Positions 43,961 through 52,527 of a stretch of DNA of 64,000 nt are shown here, in pieces. This stretch comes from Bacteroidales bacterium (GTDB taxonomy: Bacteria; Bacteroidota; Bacteroidia; Bacteroidales; UBA932), in assembly GCA_017438975.1 (NCBI GenBank), contig JAFRUH010000029.1, positions 1-64,000 of the forward strand, given 5' to 3'. Made by a program: the position numbers and the translations under genes. How positions within the stretch are numbered: position 1 is the stretch's first letter; every line of letters begins with the position of its first letter. The notes beneath the pieces were generated by a model. It was given only the letters and a program-made list of their open reading frames with translations. It was not told the DNA's origin and searched no databases.

Positions 43961-45136
43961 ATGGACACACCTGTCAATGAAAATATCCGTTACGACTGTT
44001 TCCGGGGTTGTACGATAACCAAGGCGGAAGGGACCGGCGAGACCCGGTGCACTTACCGTCAGGGCTGCTGCAAGCTGGAAGTCTACGACTGGCTGAAAGG
44101 CGTCGGCCAGGAGCAGTACAACCACCTGTTCGAGGTCCGGTTCAAGAATACCCGGAAAGGGATCTATGTCAACGGCTCCGGCCAGAGCATCAAGACCGGC
44201 GACCTGGTGATCGTCGAGGCCCAGACCGGCCATGACCTCGGCATCGTGACCCTGGAGGGCCCGATCGTGGCCCGCCAGATGAAGGCGAAGGGGATCGATC
44301 CCGAGACCACGACCTTCCGCCGGATCTACCGGAAGGCGAAGAATTACGATATCGAGAAATGGCAGGACGCCATCGCCCGCGAGCAAGAGACCATGATTCG
44401 CGCCCGCGTCATCGCCGCCGACCTCGGCCTCGAGATGAAAATCGGGGACGTGGAGTTCCAGGGCGACGGTACAAAGGCGATTTTCTATTATATCGCGGAC
44501 GGCCGCGTCGATTTCCGGCAGCTGATCAAGGATTTTGCGGAGGAATTCCGCATCCGGGTAGAGATGAAGCAGATCGGCGCCCGGCAGGAAGCCGGCCTGA
44601 TCGGCGGTCTCGGCATCTGCGGCCGTGAGCTCTGCTGCGCGAATTATATTACGAATTTCCAGTCGATTACGACAGCCGCCGCCCGTACGCAGGATCTCTC
44701 CCTGAACCCCCAGAAACTGGCCGGCCAGTGCGGAAAACTCAAATGCTGCCTCAATTATGAGGTGGCGGCCTATATGGACGCCCAGTCCCGGCTCCCCAAG
44801 GTTGTCGAACCGCTCGAATTCGAGGATGGCCTGGCTTATCTGGTCAAGACGGACATCCTTCGCGAGACCCTGTATTTCTCCTATGAGAAAGGCTCGCTGG
44901 CCGATGTCTATCCGCTGCCTGCGGAAGAGGTGAAAGAGATTATCCAGATGAACCGCCGCGGCCGCCGGCCCGAGTCGCTCCGGAAGGATCAGTTCGCCGC
45001 CGCGCCCGAATTCGTCACCGCCGTCGGAGACGACAGCATCTCCCGTTTCGACGAAGCCAAGAAAAAGAAGCACCGGAACAAGGGCCGCCGGAACGGTCAT
45101 CGCAAGGGACAGGGTTCCGGGAAACAGGAGTCCTGA
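43961..45136 (+). CDS. PSP1 / RicT-like protein
   Basis: This 391-residue protein has the PSP1 domain in its middle and C-terminal parts: VIVEAQTGHDLGIV, AIFYYIADGRVDFRQLIKDF, then GLGICGRELCCANYIT and CGKLKCCLNYE. The Cys pairs match the RicT-type proteins thought to bind an iron-sulfur centre in a complex affecting RNA maturation and signalling. A basic tail ends the protein (GRRNGHRKGQGSG). It sits between holB and gldH, as in many Bacteroidota. Confidence 0.88.
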   Translation: MDTPVNENIRYDCFRGCTITKAEGTGETRCTYRQGCCKLEVYDWLKGVGQEQYNHLFEVRFKNTRKGIYVNGSGQSIKTGDLVIVEAQTGHDLGIVTLEGPIVARQMKAKGIDPETTTFRRIYRKAKNYDIEKWQDAIAREQETMIRARVIAADLGLEMKIGDVEFQGDGTKAIFYYIADGRVDFRQLIKDFAEEFRIRVEMKQIGARQEAGLIGGLGICGRELCCANYITNFQSITTAAARTQDLSLNPQKLAGQCGKLKCCLNYEVAAYMDAQSRLPKVVEPLEFEDGLAYLVKTDILRETLYFSYEKGSLADVYPLPAEEVKEIIQMNRRGRRPESLRKDQFAAAPEFVTAVGDDSISRFDEAKKKKHRNKGRRNGHRKGQGSGKQES

Positions 45137-45567
45137 TGCGCCGGGCGTTCCCTTTCCTTCTGATTCTGCTCTCGGTGCTTTCTTGCCGGGAGCCGATGTC
45201 TGTCGAGACCTATATCCGGTCGGAGACAGGCCCCTTTGCGTTTACCGTGGACATGAGTGATACGACGGCTGTCTATGACCTCACGTTCTACACGCGTCTG
45301 GACGGGCCGCACCGTTACCTGGAATCAGATTTCGAGACGCCGCTGACGGTTTACTGGCGTTCTCCTTCCGACAGTCTGTACGAGGAAACGGTCTATCTTC
45401 CGCTGGAAGGGGAGGACGAGAATTTTTATTCGCGCCAGCTGAAAGTGCCGTATCGGGAGGAGGTTTCTCCCCGCGAGGCCGGAGTCTGGACGCTGACGGT
45501 CACCCTGCCGTCCCCGGTCCCGGGATTCCGGGGGCTGGGGCTGGTCACAACGAAGAGGAGGATTTGA
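45136..45567 (+). CDS. GldH-like lipoprotein
   Basis: This 143-residue lipoprotein has the lipobox LLSVLSC (Cys17), a beta-rich middle (TYIRSETGPFAFTVDMSDTT, then ALYDLTFY-like strands) and a C-terminal PVPGFRGLGLVT that is typical of the GldH family. GldH is needed for gliding in Flavobacterium. Non-gliding Bacteroidales keep it next to PSP1, where its job is unclear (possibly envelope secretion). It starts on the last base of the PSP1 stop. Confidence 0.75.
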   Translation: MRRAFPFLLILLSVLSCREPMSVETYIRSETGPFAFTVDMSDTTAVYDLTFYTRLDGPHRYLESDFETPLTVYWRSPSDSLYEETVYLPLEGEDENFYSRQLKVPYREEVSPREAGVWTLTVTLPSPVPGFRGLGLVTTKRRI

Positions 45568-45569
45568 GA

Positions 45570-46583
45570 ATGGGCCATGGAAAACTGAGGAAATTCGCTG
45601 AGAATGAGACGTTTCGCTGCCTGCTGCAACCGGCGGCGGAAGAGGTGATGTCACATGGCCCGGGCGGGGAACTCCTGCTGAAAGACCACCCGGTAAAAGG
45701 CCGTTGGAACAGGGACATGTTCGCAGCGGACCAGCCCATCGTGCTGGAACTCGGCTGCGGGAAAGGGGAGTACACGATCGCCCTTGCGGAGCGCCATCCG
45801 GAGATGAATTTCATCGGCGTCGACATCAAGGGCGCCCGGCTGTGGAAAGGCGCGAAATACGCTACGGAGAAATCGCTTCCGAACGTCGCCTTCCTCCGGA
45901 CCCGGATCGAGTTCATTCCGGCATTTTTCGGTCCCGGCGAGGTATCCGAAATCTGGCTGACCTTTTCCGATCCGCAGCTCAAGAGTCCGAACAGCCGTCT
46001 CACCTCTCCGCTCTTCCTGGACCGTTACCGTTCCTTTCTCGCCCCCGGCGGCATCGTGCACTTGAAAACCGATTCCCGTTTCCTGCACGAATATACGAAG
46101 GCGGTCATCGCGGCGAACGCCCTTCCCGTCCTCGCCTCCGGCACCGACATCTACCATGATGGACTCACGGTCGCCTGCGCTTCCGGGGAGATCCTTCTTC
46201 CGGGGGGAAGGGCTTCTTACCCCGGACCCATGGCCACCCTCGGCCATGTAAGAGGGAGTGGCCCGGAGATCCGGGACCGACTGGAGGGAACTTGTTCCCG
46301 GAAAGAAGGTCGGGGAACTCCGGGAGGGGTCGCGCAGCGACGGTCCGGGGAAGATCCCTTTCCCCCGGAAGAATCGCCCCTGAAGGATTTGGCAGCCGTT
46401 TTCGAGGTCCAGACCTTCTACGAAAGCATGTTCCTCGAGATGGGCCTCCCCATCACCTACCTCGCCTTCACCCTCGACCGCCCTACCGGCCCCTTCGCGG
46501 CCCCGGAGGACTTCGATGAAAAGTTCTGGCGCGAAGCCGAAGGCCCCCGCCGCTCCTTCTCCCACCAACCCGCAAAAAAATAG
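45570..46583 (+). CDS. trmB: tRNA (guanine-N7-)-methyltransferase with in-frame repeat insert
   Basis: This 337-residue protein is a TrmB methyltransferase that makes m7G46 in tRNA: VLELGCGKGEYTIALAERHP (SAM loop), NFIGVDIKGARLWKG, IWLTFSDPQLKSPNSRLTS and VHLKTDSRFLHEYT. Residues about 211-273 are an extra Gly/Arg/Pro-rich stretch (46200-46390) before the C-terminal helix AAVFEVQTFYES, which is normally reached directly. The insert keeps frame and contains a CATGGCC/GGCCATG hairpin (46229-46248). Parts resemble the insert in miaA and the end of the element near 30.9 kb. Start chosen at the ATG 45570, right after the gldH stop. Confidence 0.88.
   Translation: MGHGKLRKFAENETFRCLLQPAAEEVMSHGPGGELLLKDHPVKGRWNRDMFAADQPIVLELGCGKGEYTIALAERHPEMNFIGVDIKGARLWKGAKYATEKSLPNVAFLRTRIEFIPAFFGPGEVSEIWLTFSDPQLKSPNSRLTSPLFLDRYRSFLAPGGIVHLKTDSRFLHEYTKAVIAANALPVLASGTDIYHDGLTVACASGEILLPGGRASYPGPMATLGHVRGSGPEIRDRLEGTCSRKEGRGTPGGVAQRRSGEDPFPPEESPLKDLAAVFEVQTFYESMFLEMGLPITYLAFTLDRPTGPFAAPEDFDEKFWREAEGPRRSFSHQPAKK
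46224..46333 (+). repeat. Coding-sequence repeat insert in trmB
   Basis: The segment has two recognisable parts. 46224-46276 encodes GPMATLGHVRGSGPEIRD and matches a stretch of miaA (48123-48186, GPTQPRLGERRGEEPESGD) in DNA spacing and frame. About 46289-46333 contains AACTTGTTCCCGGA and TCCGGGAGGGGTCGCGC, resembling 30902-30950 (AACTTCTTCCCGGA and TCCGGGGAGGTGTCGGCGC). Boundaries are approximate. Confidence 0.5.
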
Positions 46584-46590
46584 TGTGATT

Positions 46591-46620
46591 TACCTCTGGT
46601 TAAAACTCACCAGAGGCGCA
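46591..46620 (+). repeat. REP-type palindrome, copy 1
   Basis: CCTCTGGT (46593-46600) pairs with ACCAGAGG (46609-46616) around the loop TAAAACTC, preceded by TGTGA. It lies between trmB and the transposase and is almost identical to copy 2. Confidence 0.8.
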
Positions 46621-46672
46621 TAAGGTTTTTCCTTCTGAATCAGCAGATTAGCCTCCACCGGCGTTTGGGAGA

Positions 46673-47602
46673 TTATTTCCGCCTTAGGACAATCTGCAGG
46701 TACTTCGCGATTTGGTCCGGCATGGCGTTGGTCTTTTCGGAGAGATACTTGAACAGGGTCCATTTTTCTTCATCGGGGAGGGAGAGGATCTCGTGGATGT
46801 CTCCGAAATGGCCGGTGTCCATAAGAATCCGGGTCATTTCTTCGTATACGGCATCGGACCGGCCGACGAACCGCTCCTTCAAGTCGTATTCCGAACCAGT
46901 GGTTGAATGGACGGCCGTCAGCATATTCTCATAGGAGCCAAAATACTGAATCACAGTTTTATGGTCCAGGATGGAGTAAGTAGAAATGATGAAATCTGTC
47001 AACTGTTCTTTCTCCTCGAAGCGGAGGGGCGTGAACAATTGTCGAAGTATATCATACCTGAGATACCATCCGTTCTTATGGTATTCTTTTACCCGTTTCA
47101 GCGCACGTCGAAGCGGGGCGGAGGCCTTTTTCAAATTGATAGGAGTGGAATACGGGTGATCGCTATCCGAATAGGCCAGGAAATTCCACCGGTATTCTTC
47201 GGCCATCCGGCACAGATGGCGTTCAACCGGGTTATTGTCCAGATAGATGAATGTTGAGCGGACCTTTTTTTCCCCCCTTTTCGGCACGCTTCCGAAAGGA
47301 GATTCGAAAAATGGACCTTTCTTGCCCCGCTGTTGATTGTTTTCCCTTGAAAACAGAGAGACGAGTTCTTGGATGAACCGAAATAGCGTCACTCTGCTCG
47401 GTGCAATGGCGCCCATGTGGTAATGGTCCGGCATCAGGCTGAGTTTCAGAACGATGACGTCAAACCGCGGCGCGACGACGCTGAACAAGGTATAGAACAA
47501 TAGGTAATCATAGAGATTGTAGAAAATCAAAAACCCATTACGGGTCCGCTGATAGCAATGATTCAAAATGCCGGGAAGGTATTTTCGGTTCTGGCCTTTC
47601 AT
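46673..47602 (-). CDS. REP-associated (IS200-like Y1) transposase
   Basis: This 309-residue protein begins MKGQNRKYLPGILNHCYQRT, the typical start of Bacteroidetes Y1 transposase-like proteins. The HUH motif is LSLMPDHYHMGA (His60, His62). Tyr120 in STFIYLDNNPVERHL is a candidate catalytic Tyr, followed by the family's EEYRWNF. The C-terminal half is a long helical extension. I prefer the ATG at 47602; an upstream ATG at 47638 adds 12 residues. The gene is bracketed by two near-identical REP palindromes, so it is a RAYT that probably acts on them. No insertion-sequence ends or target duplications are visible. Confidence 0.8.
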   Translation of the reverse strand: MKGQNRKYLPGILNHCYQRTRNGFLIFYNLYDYLLFYTLFSVVAPRFDVIVLKLSLMPDHYHMGAIAPSRVTLFRFIQELVSLFSRENNQQRGKKGPFFESPFGSVPKRGEKKVRSTFIYLDNNPVERHLCRMAEEYRWNFLAYSDSDHPYSTPINLKKASAPLRRALKRVKEYHKNGWYLRYDILRQLFTPLRFEEKEQLTDFIISTYSILDHKTVIQYFGSYENMLTAVHSTTGSEYDLKERFVGRSDAVYEEMTRILMDTGHFGDIHEILSLPDEEKWTLFKYLSEKTNAMPDQIAKYLQIVLRRK

Positions 47603-47697
47603 AGTATAGTTGTTTAGTCCCCCAAAGGTCGTGATCATTTATGGAAATAACAAATCGGGTGGAGCCTTAGCGTCTATGTGTCAGCGTATTATGTGAA

Positions 47698-47727
47698 GTA
47701 CCTCTGGTTAAAACTCACCAGAGGTAC
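47698..47727 (+). repeat. REP-type palindrome, copy 2
   Basis: GTACCTCTGGT (47698-47708) pairs perfectly with ACCAGAGGTAC (47717-47727), loop TAAAACTC, preceded by ATGTGAA. It has the same orientation as copy 1 and lies between the transposase and miaA. Confidence 0.85.
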
Positions 47728-47792
47728 ATGCGGTAAGCGGCTGATTATGAGGGAAATGGGATCCACCGAGGAAGCAGCGACGGGGAAAGGGC

Positions 47793-47824
47793 CTTGTGGG
47801 GGAAGGAAAAAATTCCTAATTTTG
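47793..47824 (+). promoter_or_regulatory. Promoter of miaA
   Basis: CTTG (47793-47796), a 20-base spacer and TAATTTTG (47817-47824). The -7 box ends 4 bases before the ATG at 47829, so the transcript may be leaderless. Confidence 0.5.
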
Positions 47825-47828
47825 AAGT

Positions 47829-48989
47829 ATGGGAAAGAAAGAGAAGAATCCTGAGGCGGCGGCTCCGGCCCTGGAGGCGATCCGGGCGGAGGATCTGCTC
47901 TCCGCCTGGTCCGGGCTTTCCCGGAAAGGCACCGACGGCACGGCCGGGGATACCGTTCCGGCAGAGTCCGGGGAGACTGGAAGCGAGCCCGGGGAGGGTC
48001 CATGGGACCTTCTCTGTGTGCTGGGACCGACGGCGTCGGGGAAGACGCGGTATGCGGTCGCCCTCGCCCGGAAGTTGGACGCCCTGCTCGCGGAGGCCGG
48101 GAAACCGATCCTGGCAAGGACGGGTCCGACCCAACCAAGGCTCGGTGAGAGAAGGGGAGAGGAACCGGAATCCGGAGATCCGGTGCCTGGCAAGGCGCCC
48201 CGGGTCGAGATCATTTCCGCAGACTCCCGGCAGGTCTACCGGGGAATGGACATCGGAACCGGGAAGGACCTCGATGAATATGGGGAGGTCCCGTACCATC
48301 TGATCGATATCGTCGAAGCGGGGGAGAAATATGATCTTTTCCGGTATCAGGCGGATTTTGAGAAAGTCTACCGGGAGATCCGGGAAAGAGGGAACATCCC
48401 GCTCCTCTGCGGGGGGACGGGTCTTTATATCCAGGCGGTTACGGAGGCGTTCCATCTTCCCGACGTCCCGGCCGACCCTGAACTTCGGGCGGAACTGGAA
48501 GAAGCTGATATCGAAGAGCTTCGCGAGGCGTATGCCGAGCGGACCGAGCCGGATCCGGAGGTGATGGTCAGTAAAAAACGGCTGATCCGCGCCCTGGAAA
48601 TCCTCCTTTCGGGGAAAGAGATCCGCCGGAGTGACTATGCCCCCAAGCGCACTTTTTTCATCGGGCTTTCCCTCCCCAAGGAGGAGTTGCACGGAAGGAT
48701 CGCCGAACGCCTGAGGACGCGCCTCGACAACGGGATGGTCGAGGAGGTCCGGGGACTTCTCGACCGGGGACTCGACACCGGAGACCTCATCTACTATGGA
48801 CTTGAGTATAAATTCATTACATATTATCTGACAGGGTTGATGGACCGGGAGACCATGCTCTCCCAGCTGGAGACTGCCATCCGCCATTTCGCAAAACGGC
48901 AGATGACCTTTTTCCGGTCCATGGAATCGAAAGGGACGGTCATTCACTGGACCGCCCCGTCCCTCGGACCCGAAGGGATGAATCAGTGA
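47829..48989 (+). CDS. miaA: tRNA dimethylallyltransferase with two extra segments
   Basis: This 386-residue protein is MiaA, which adds a dimethylallyl group to A37 of tRNAs: LCVLGPTASGKTRYAVALAR (P-loop about 66-73), VEIISADSRQVYRGMDIGTG, PLLCGGTGLYIQAV and KRLIRALEILLSGKEI. Typical enzymes are near 300 residues. This one has about 58 extra residues before the P-loop (rich in Gly, Glu and Pro) and about 40 extra between KLDALL and VEIISADSRQ. The second insert resembles the one in trmB. No alternative ATG, GTG or TTG lies between the first ATG and the P-loop, so the N-terminal extension should be translated. Confidence 0.9.
   Translation: MGKKEKNPEAAAPALEAIRAEDLLSAWSGLSRKGTDGTAGDTVPAESGETGSEPGEGPWDLLCVLGPTASGKTRYAVALARKLDALLAEAGKPILARTGPTQPRLGERRGEEPESGDPVPGKAPRVEIISADSRQVYRGMDIGTGKDLDEYGEVPYHLIDIVEAGEKYDLFRYQADFEKVYREIRERGNIPLLCGGTGLYIQAVTEAFHLPDVPADPELRAELEEADIEELREAYAERTEPDPEVMVSKKRLIRALEILLSGKEIRRSDYAPKRTFFIGLSLPKEELHGRIAERLRTRLDNGMVEEVRGLLDRGLDTGDLIYYGLEYKFITYYLTGLMDRETMLSQLETAIRHFAKRQMTFFRSMESKGTVIHWTAPSLGPEGMNQ
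48086..48205 (+). repeat. Coding-sequence repeat insert in miaA
   Basis: This is the roughly 40-codon stretch between the P-loop helix and the next conserved block. Within it 48123-48186 matches 46224-46276 of trmB: GACCCA, then CTCGG, then AGAG, then CCGGAGATCCGG (the miaA copy adds a few bases before the last piece). Limits are approximate. Confidence 0.5.
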
Positions 48990-49002
48990 AAAAAGGCAGA
49001 AC

Positions 49003-50289
49003 ATGAAACCAGGCAGTCTATTTACCATCTTCTTTCTGGCGGCATCCCTCGAGGCGGGCTGCACCAACAAGCCCGTTCCCGAAGAACCCGTCCCTCCGGT
49101 CGAACAGGGATATGTGACCCTTGTTTCCGGCGGCAAGGCCTCCGCCGTCATCCGTTTCCAGCAAAGTCTTTCCAGCAGTGCGGGGACTTTCGCCAAAGAC
49201 ATCCAGAAAGCCACCGGAGCCCAGTTGGAAACCATTACCCCTTGGGCTCCGGTCAAGGAGGGCGTCCCCGAAATCGTCATCGGGGACATCCCGTCCCTCG
49301 GGGAGATCATCGACTCCGCGAAGAAAGAACTCCGGCACGGGTACGTCATCAGGGCCGTCGGACAGAGAGTCCTCATTTTCGGAACGGACGACGCCTGGAC
49401 GGTTCTCGGCCTTGAGTATTTCGCCTCGAAAGTGCTGACCAATCCGGCTTATTGCAAGGAGGGAACCTTCAGGCTGCCGGAGAAATATTCGCAGAAGCAG
49501 GACAGCGCGGATCCGCAACTGATCGCCGCCCTGCTTTCGAAGGGGCGGAAGTTCGACCTCGTCCCCGTCCTCGTCGGCACCTGTCCGCGGGAAGGCGTTT
49601 TTACTGTGGCCCAGGGAGCCGCTTCCGACGGGGAGTACGTCTATTTCACCATGAAAGGGAAAGAGGACAGCGACACCCACGATTCCCAGGTCTGCGTGTA
49701 CCAGTATAAACTATCCCCGTTCGGGAAAGTCGGGGTCTCCGAGACCTTCAACGGGCACCACGCCAACGACATGACCTATGATTCGAAAGGCCGCCGCGTC
49801 CTGGTGGTCCATGGCTCCGGCGCCTCTGCCTGCCTGACCGCGATTCCGACCAACCCCGTCCTTGGCAAGCCGGAACTCATCACGACCTCTCTCGGCATCG
49901 GAGGGATTACCTACAACGCGAAACGGGACATCTACGGGATCACGCAGGGCGGCTCCAAGTACCAGACCGCCGGCGCTGATTTCAAGATGATCAAGAATTT
50001 CGGGCGGACGGACACCATGAAGAGTACCTATACGGCCCAGGGAATGGGAAGTGACGATTCCTATGTCTATTTCCCGATGAGTCCGAACAGCAACTCTCCC
50101 GAGAAGGTCAATTTCCTGGTCGTCTATGACTGGGAGGGGAAATATGTCGGCAACCTCCGGATTCCGCTGAATCTGGAGTCGGAAAGCATGTTCTATGCAG
50201 CCGGAGAGTACTATGTCAATTTCTACAACAAGGCCGCTGCCCTTTACCGGGTCTATCCCCGCCTGACCTACCAGCCGCAGGTTAAATAG
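49003..50289 (+). CDS. Lipoprotein with GH67-N-like domain and beta-propeller
   Basis: This 428-residue lipoprotein has the lipobox SLEAGCTN (Cys20). Residues about 35-155 resemble the helper domain found at the front of alpha-glucuronidases and similar carbohydrate enzymes (VIGDIPSLGEIIDSAKKELR, then GYVIRAVGQRVLIFGTDD and GLEYFASKVL). Residues about 170-425 form repeated beta units (AASDGEYVYFTMKGKE; SKGRRVLVVHGSGASA; AKRDIYGITQGGSK). No catalytic acids stand out, so a binding role is more likely than hydrolysis. It is 13 bases after miaA but unrelated in function. Confidence 0.6.
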   Translation: MKPGSLFTIFFLAASLEAGCTNKPVPEEPVPPVEQGYVTLVSGGKASAVIRFQQSLSSSAGTFAKDIQKATGAQLETITPWAPVKEGVPEIVIGDIPSLGEIIDSAKKELRHGYVIRAVGQRVLIFGTDDAWTVLGLEYFASKVLTNPAYCKEGTFRLPEKYSQKQDSADPQLIAALLSKGRKFDLVPVLVGTCPREGVFTVAQGAASDGEYVYFTMKGKEDSDTHDSQVCVYQYKLSPFGKVGVSETFNGHHANDMTYDSKGRRVLVVHGSGASACLTAIPTNPVLGKPELITTSLGIGGITYNAKRDIYGITQGGSKYQTAGADFKMIKNFGRTDTMKSTYTAQGMGSDDSYVYFPMSPNSNSPEKVNFLVVYDWEGKYVGNLRIPLNLESESMFYAAGEYYVNFYNKAAALYRVYPRLTYQPQVK

Positions 50290-50327
50290 CGCACTCCGTT
50301 TTTTCTTGAAACATGGCAGATTTTTTC

Positions 50328-50359
50328 GTTGGAACAGACGAAATTATTTGCTATATTTG
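50328..50359 (+). promoter_or_regulatory. Promoter of the nucleobase-uptake operon
   Basis: TTG (50329-50331), a 20-base spacer and TATATTTG (50352-50359), followed by about 40 bases of leader before the uraA ATG. Confidence 0.6.
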
Positions 50360-50403
50360 TATGGTCTTTCGGCCGCAGGGACGCTACCTAATTTATTTAA
50401 CAT

Positions 50404-51759
50404 ATGACAAGCAACAGTCAAGCTATCTATGATGCCCGCACGCTCGGTCGCGGCAAGATGCTAACCCTCGGTCTCCAGCACATGTTCGCCATGTTCGGCG
50501 CAACGGTCCTGGTTCCTGTGATCACCGGACTTTCGATGTCCGCCACCCTTCTCTTCGCCGGTCTCGGCACCCTTCTGTTCCATTTGCTCACCAAGATGCG
50601 GGTCCCGGCATTCCTCGGCTCGTCCTTCGCTTTCCTGGGCGGCTACGCTGCCGTCGTCTCCATGGGAGAAGCACAGGGCCTTTCCGTCGCCGAATCCTTG
50701 CCCTACGCCTGCATCGGAGTTTTCTGTGCAGGCCTTTTTTATTTCGTTCTCGCAGGCCTGTTCGCAGCCTTCGGGGCGAAGAGGGTGATGCGTTTCTTCC
50801 CGCCCGTCGTGACGGGACCGATCATTATCGCCATCGGTCTCATCCTGTCCGGTTCCGCTATCCAGAACTGCTCTCAGAACTGGTGGATCGCCCTCCTTGC
50901 AATCCTGATCATCATCGTGTGCAACATCTGGGGCAAGGGGATGATCAAGATTATCCCGATCCTGCTGGGTGTGCTCGGCTCCTATCTCGTAGCTGCCTGT
51001 TTCGGACTGTGTGATTTCTCCGCCGTGAAGCAAGCCGACTGGGTCGGCCTTCCGTTCCAGTGGCAGAATACCGCGTTCCACGTATTCCAGAATCCGAACT
51101 GGGGACTTGTCATCGCCGCGATCATCGCCATCCTGCCTATTTCCCTGGCGACGATGATCGAGCATATCGGTGACATGTGCGCCATCTCTTCCACCGTAGG
51201 AATCAACTTTCTGGAGGATCCCGGCCTGCACCGCACCCTCATGGGCGACGGTCTCGCCACAGCCCTGGCCTCCTTGTTCGGTGCCCCTGCGAATACCACC
51301 TACGGCGAGAATACCGGCGTCCTGAACCTCACCCGCGTGTATGATCCCCGCGTTATCCGGATCGCCGCCTGCTTTGCCATCATCCTGTCCTTCTGCCCGA
51401 AATTCTCCGCGCTCATCAGCGCAATGCCGGCCGCTACGATCGGCGGCGTCTCGCTCGTCCTTTACGGTATGATTTCGGCCGTCGGCGTCAGGAATATCGT
51501 GGACAACCGGGTAGACTTCACCTCTTCCAGGAACGTCCTCATCGCCGCGCTCATCCTCGTTCTCGCCATCGGCATCAAGTACGGGGCGAACGACTGCATC
51601 TCCCTGGGACGGATCTCCCTTTCCGGCCTCGCCGTCGCGGCCCTCGTCGGCATTATCCTGAATGCCATACTGCCTGGCAAGGACTATGAGTTCGGGTCCA
51701 ATCCGCAGGGCGACAAAGCGGTCGATTTCGAGATCAACCCCTCGCTCCGCAAAGACTGA
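50404..51759 (+). CDS. uraA: Uracil permease (NCS2 family)
   Basis: This 451-residue transporter has about fourteen helices. It begins LGRGKMLTLGLQHMFAMFGA, contains MRVPAFLGSSFAFLGGY, the conserved VTGPIIIAIGLILSGSA and the NCS2 signature around PANTTYGENTGVLNLTRVYD. It moves uracil with protons. It is the first gene of an operon with an outer-membrane Tsx-like protein and a purine permease, which supports nucleobase uptake. Confidence 0.92.
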   Translation: MTSNSQAIYDARTLGRGKMLTLGLQHMFAMFGATVLVPVITGLSMSATLLFAGLGTLLFHLLTKMRVPAFLGSSFAFLGGYAAVVSMGEAQGLSVAESLPYACIGVFCAGLFYFVLAGLFAAFGAKRVMRFFPPVVTGPIIIAIGLILSGSAIQNCSQNWWIALLAILIIIVCNIWGKGMIKIIPILLGVLGSYLVAACFGLCDFSAVKQADWVGLPFQWQNTAFHVFQNPNWGLVIAAIIAILPISLATMIEHIGDMCAISSTVGINFLEDPGLHRTLMGDGLATALASLFGAPANTTYGENTGVLNLTRVYDPRVIRIAACFAIILSFCPKFSALISAMPAATIGGVSLVLYGMISAVGVRNIVDNRVDFTSSRNVLIAALILVLAIGIKYGANDCISLGRISLSGLAVAALVGIILNAILPGKDYEFGSNPQGDKAVDFEINPSLRKD

Positions 51760-51792
51760 CAATCGATATATTAATCTCATAAACTACGTTTT

Positions 51793-52515
51793 ATGTCCAC
51801 CAAACATCTCCTCGTCGCTGCTTTCGCGGCGCTGGCGCTGGGTGCAACCGCTCAGGCGCAGACCAATTTCCAGACGTTCTACGATTTCGGTCGTAAACAC
51901 TTCACCACCACCCTGGAAGGCTTCCATATGGACGACTGGGGTAACACCTTCTTCTTCATCGATTACGATTACAACAACAGGGATGGGAAAACGGTCGTTT
52001 CTCCGAACAACACGTATTTCGAGATTGCCCGCTGCCTGAATTTCTGGGGTGACTCCGCCCTGGCTCCGCTGAGCCTCCAGCTCGAGTACAACGGTGGTTT
52101 CGGTACATGGGGGAATCTGAGCGGCGTTCCCGGACGGGATTACGGTGCCTTCCCGGTCAACAGCGCCTTCCTCGTCGGCGTGGACTGGTTCCTGCACAGC
52201 GGTGACTTCAAGAACACCCTGAACCTGAAGCTCCTGTACAAGTATTTCGTGAATCTTCCGTCCAAGATTCCGATGCAGTTCACCGTCGTCTGGGGCTGCC
52301 AGGACCTCTTCGGCCTGAACGGTCTCCGCTTCTCCGGCTTCGCGGATGTATGGACCGAATTTGACAATGTCGTCTTCCTTTCAGAGCCCCAGCTCTGGTA
52401 CAGCTTCGGAACCAAGCACTTCAATGTCGGCGGCGAGGTCGAACTCAGCTACAACTTCGCGGGAATGGAAGGATTCCATGTCATGCCTTGCCTCGGTACC
52501 AAGTGGGTTTTCTAA
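51793..52515 (+). CDS. DUF5020 / Tsx-like outer-membrane channel
   Basis: This 240-residue protein has a signal peptide ending GATAQAQ and then barrel strands: NFQTFYDFGRKHFTTTLEGF, FFFIDYDYNNRD, NTLNLKLLYKYFVNLP, and it ends PCLGTKWVF with a terminal Phe. DUF5020 proteins resemble the nucleoside-specific channel Tsx. Its place between two nucleobase permeases supports a role as the outer-membrane route for nucleosides or bases. Confidence 0.82.
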   Translation: MSTKHLLVAAFAALALGATAQAQTNFQTFYDFGRKHFTTTLEGFHMDDWGNTFFFIDYDYNNRDGKTVVSPNNTYFEIARCLNFWGDSALAPLSLQLEYNGGFGTWGNLSGVPGRDYGAFPVNSAFLVGVDWFLHSGDFKNTLNLKLLYKYFVNLPSKIPMQFTVVWGCQDLFGLNGLRFSGFADVWTEFDNVVFLSEPQLWYSFGTKHFNVGGEVELSYNFAGMEGFHVMPCLGTKWVF

Positions 52516-52527
52516 TCTGACAGTCCT

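Noticed and set aside
46673-47638. Complete insertion sequence around the transposase
   Set aside because: Beyond the two REP palindromes I see no terminal repeats or target duplications, so a classical insertion sequence is not supported.
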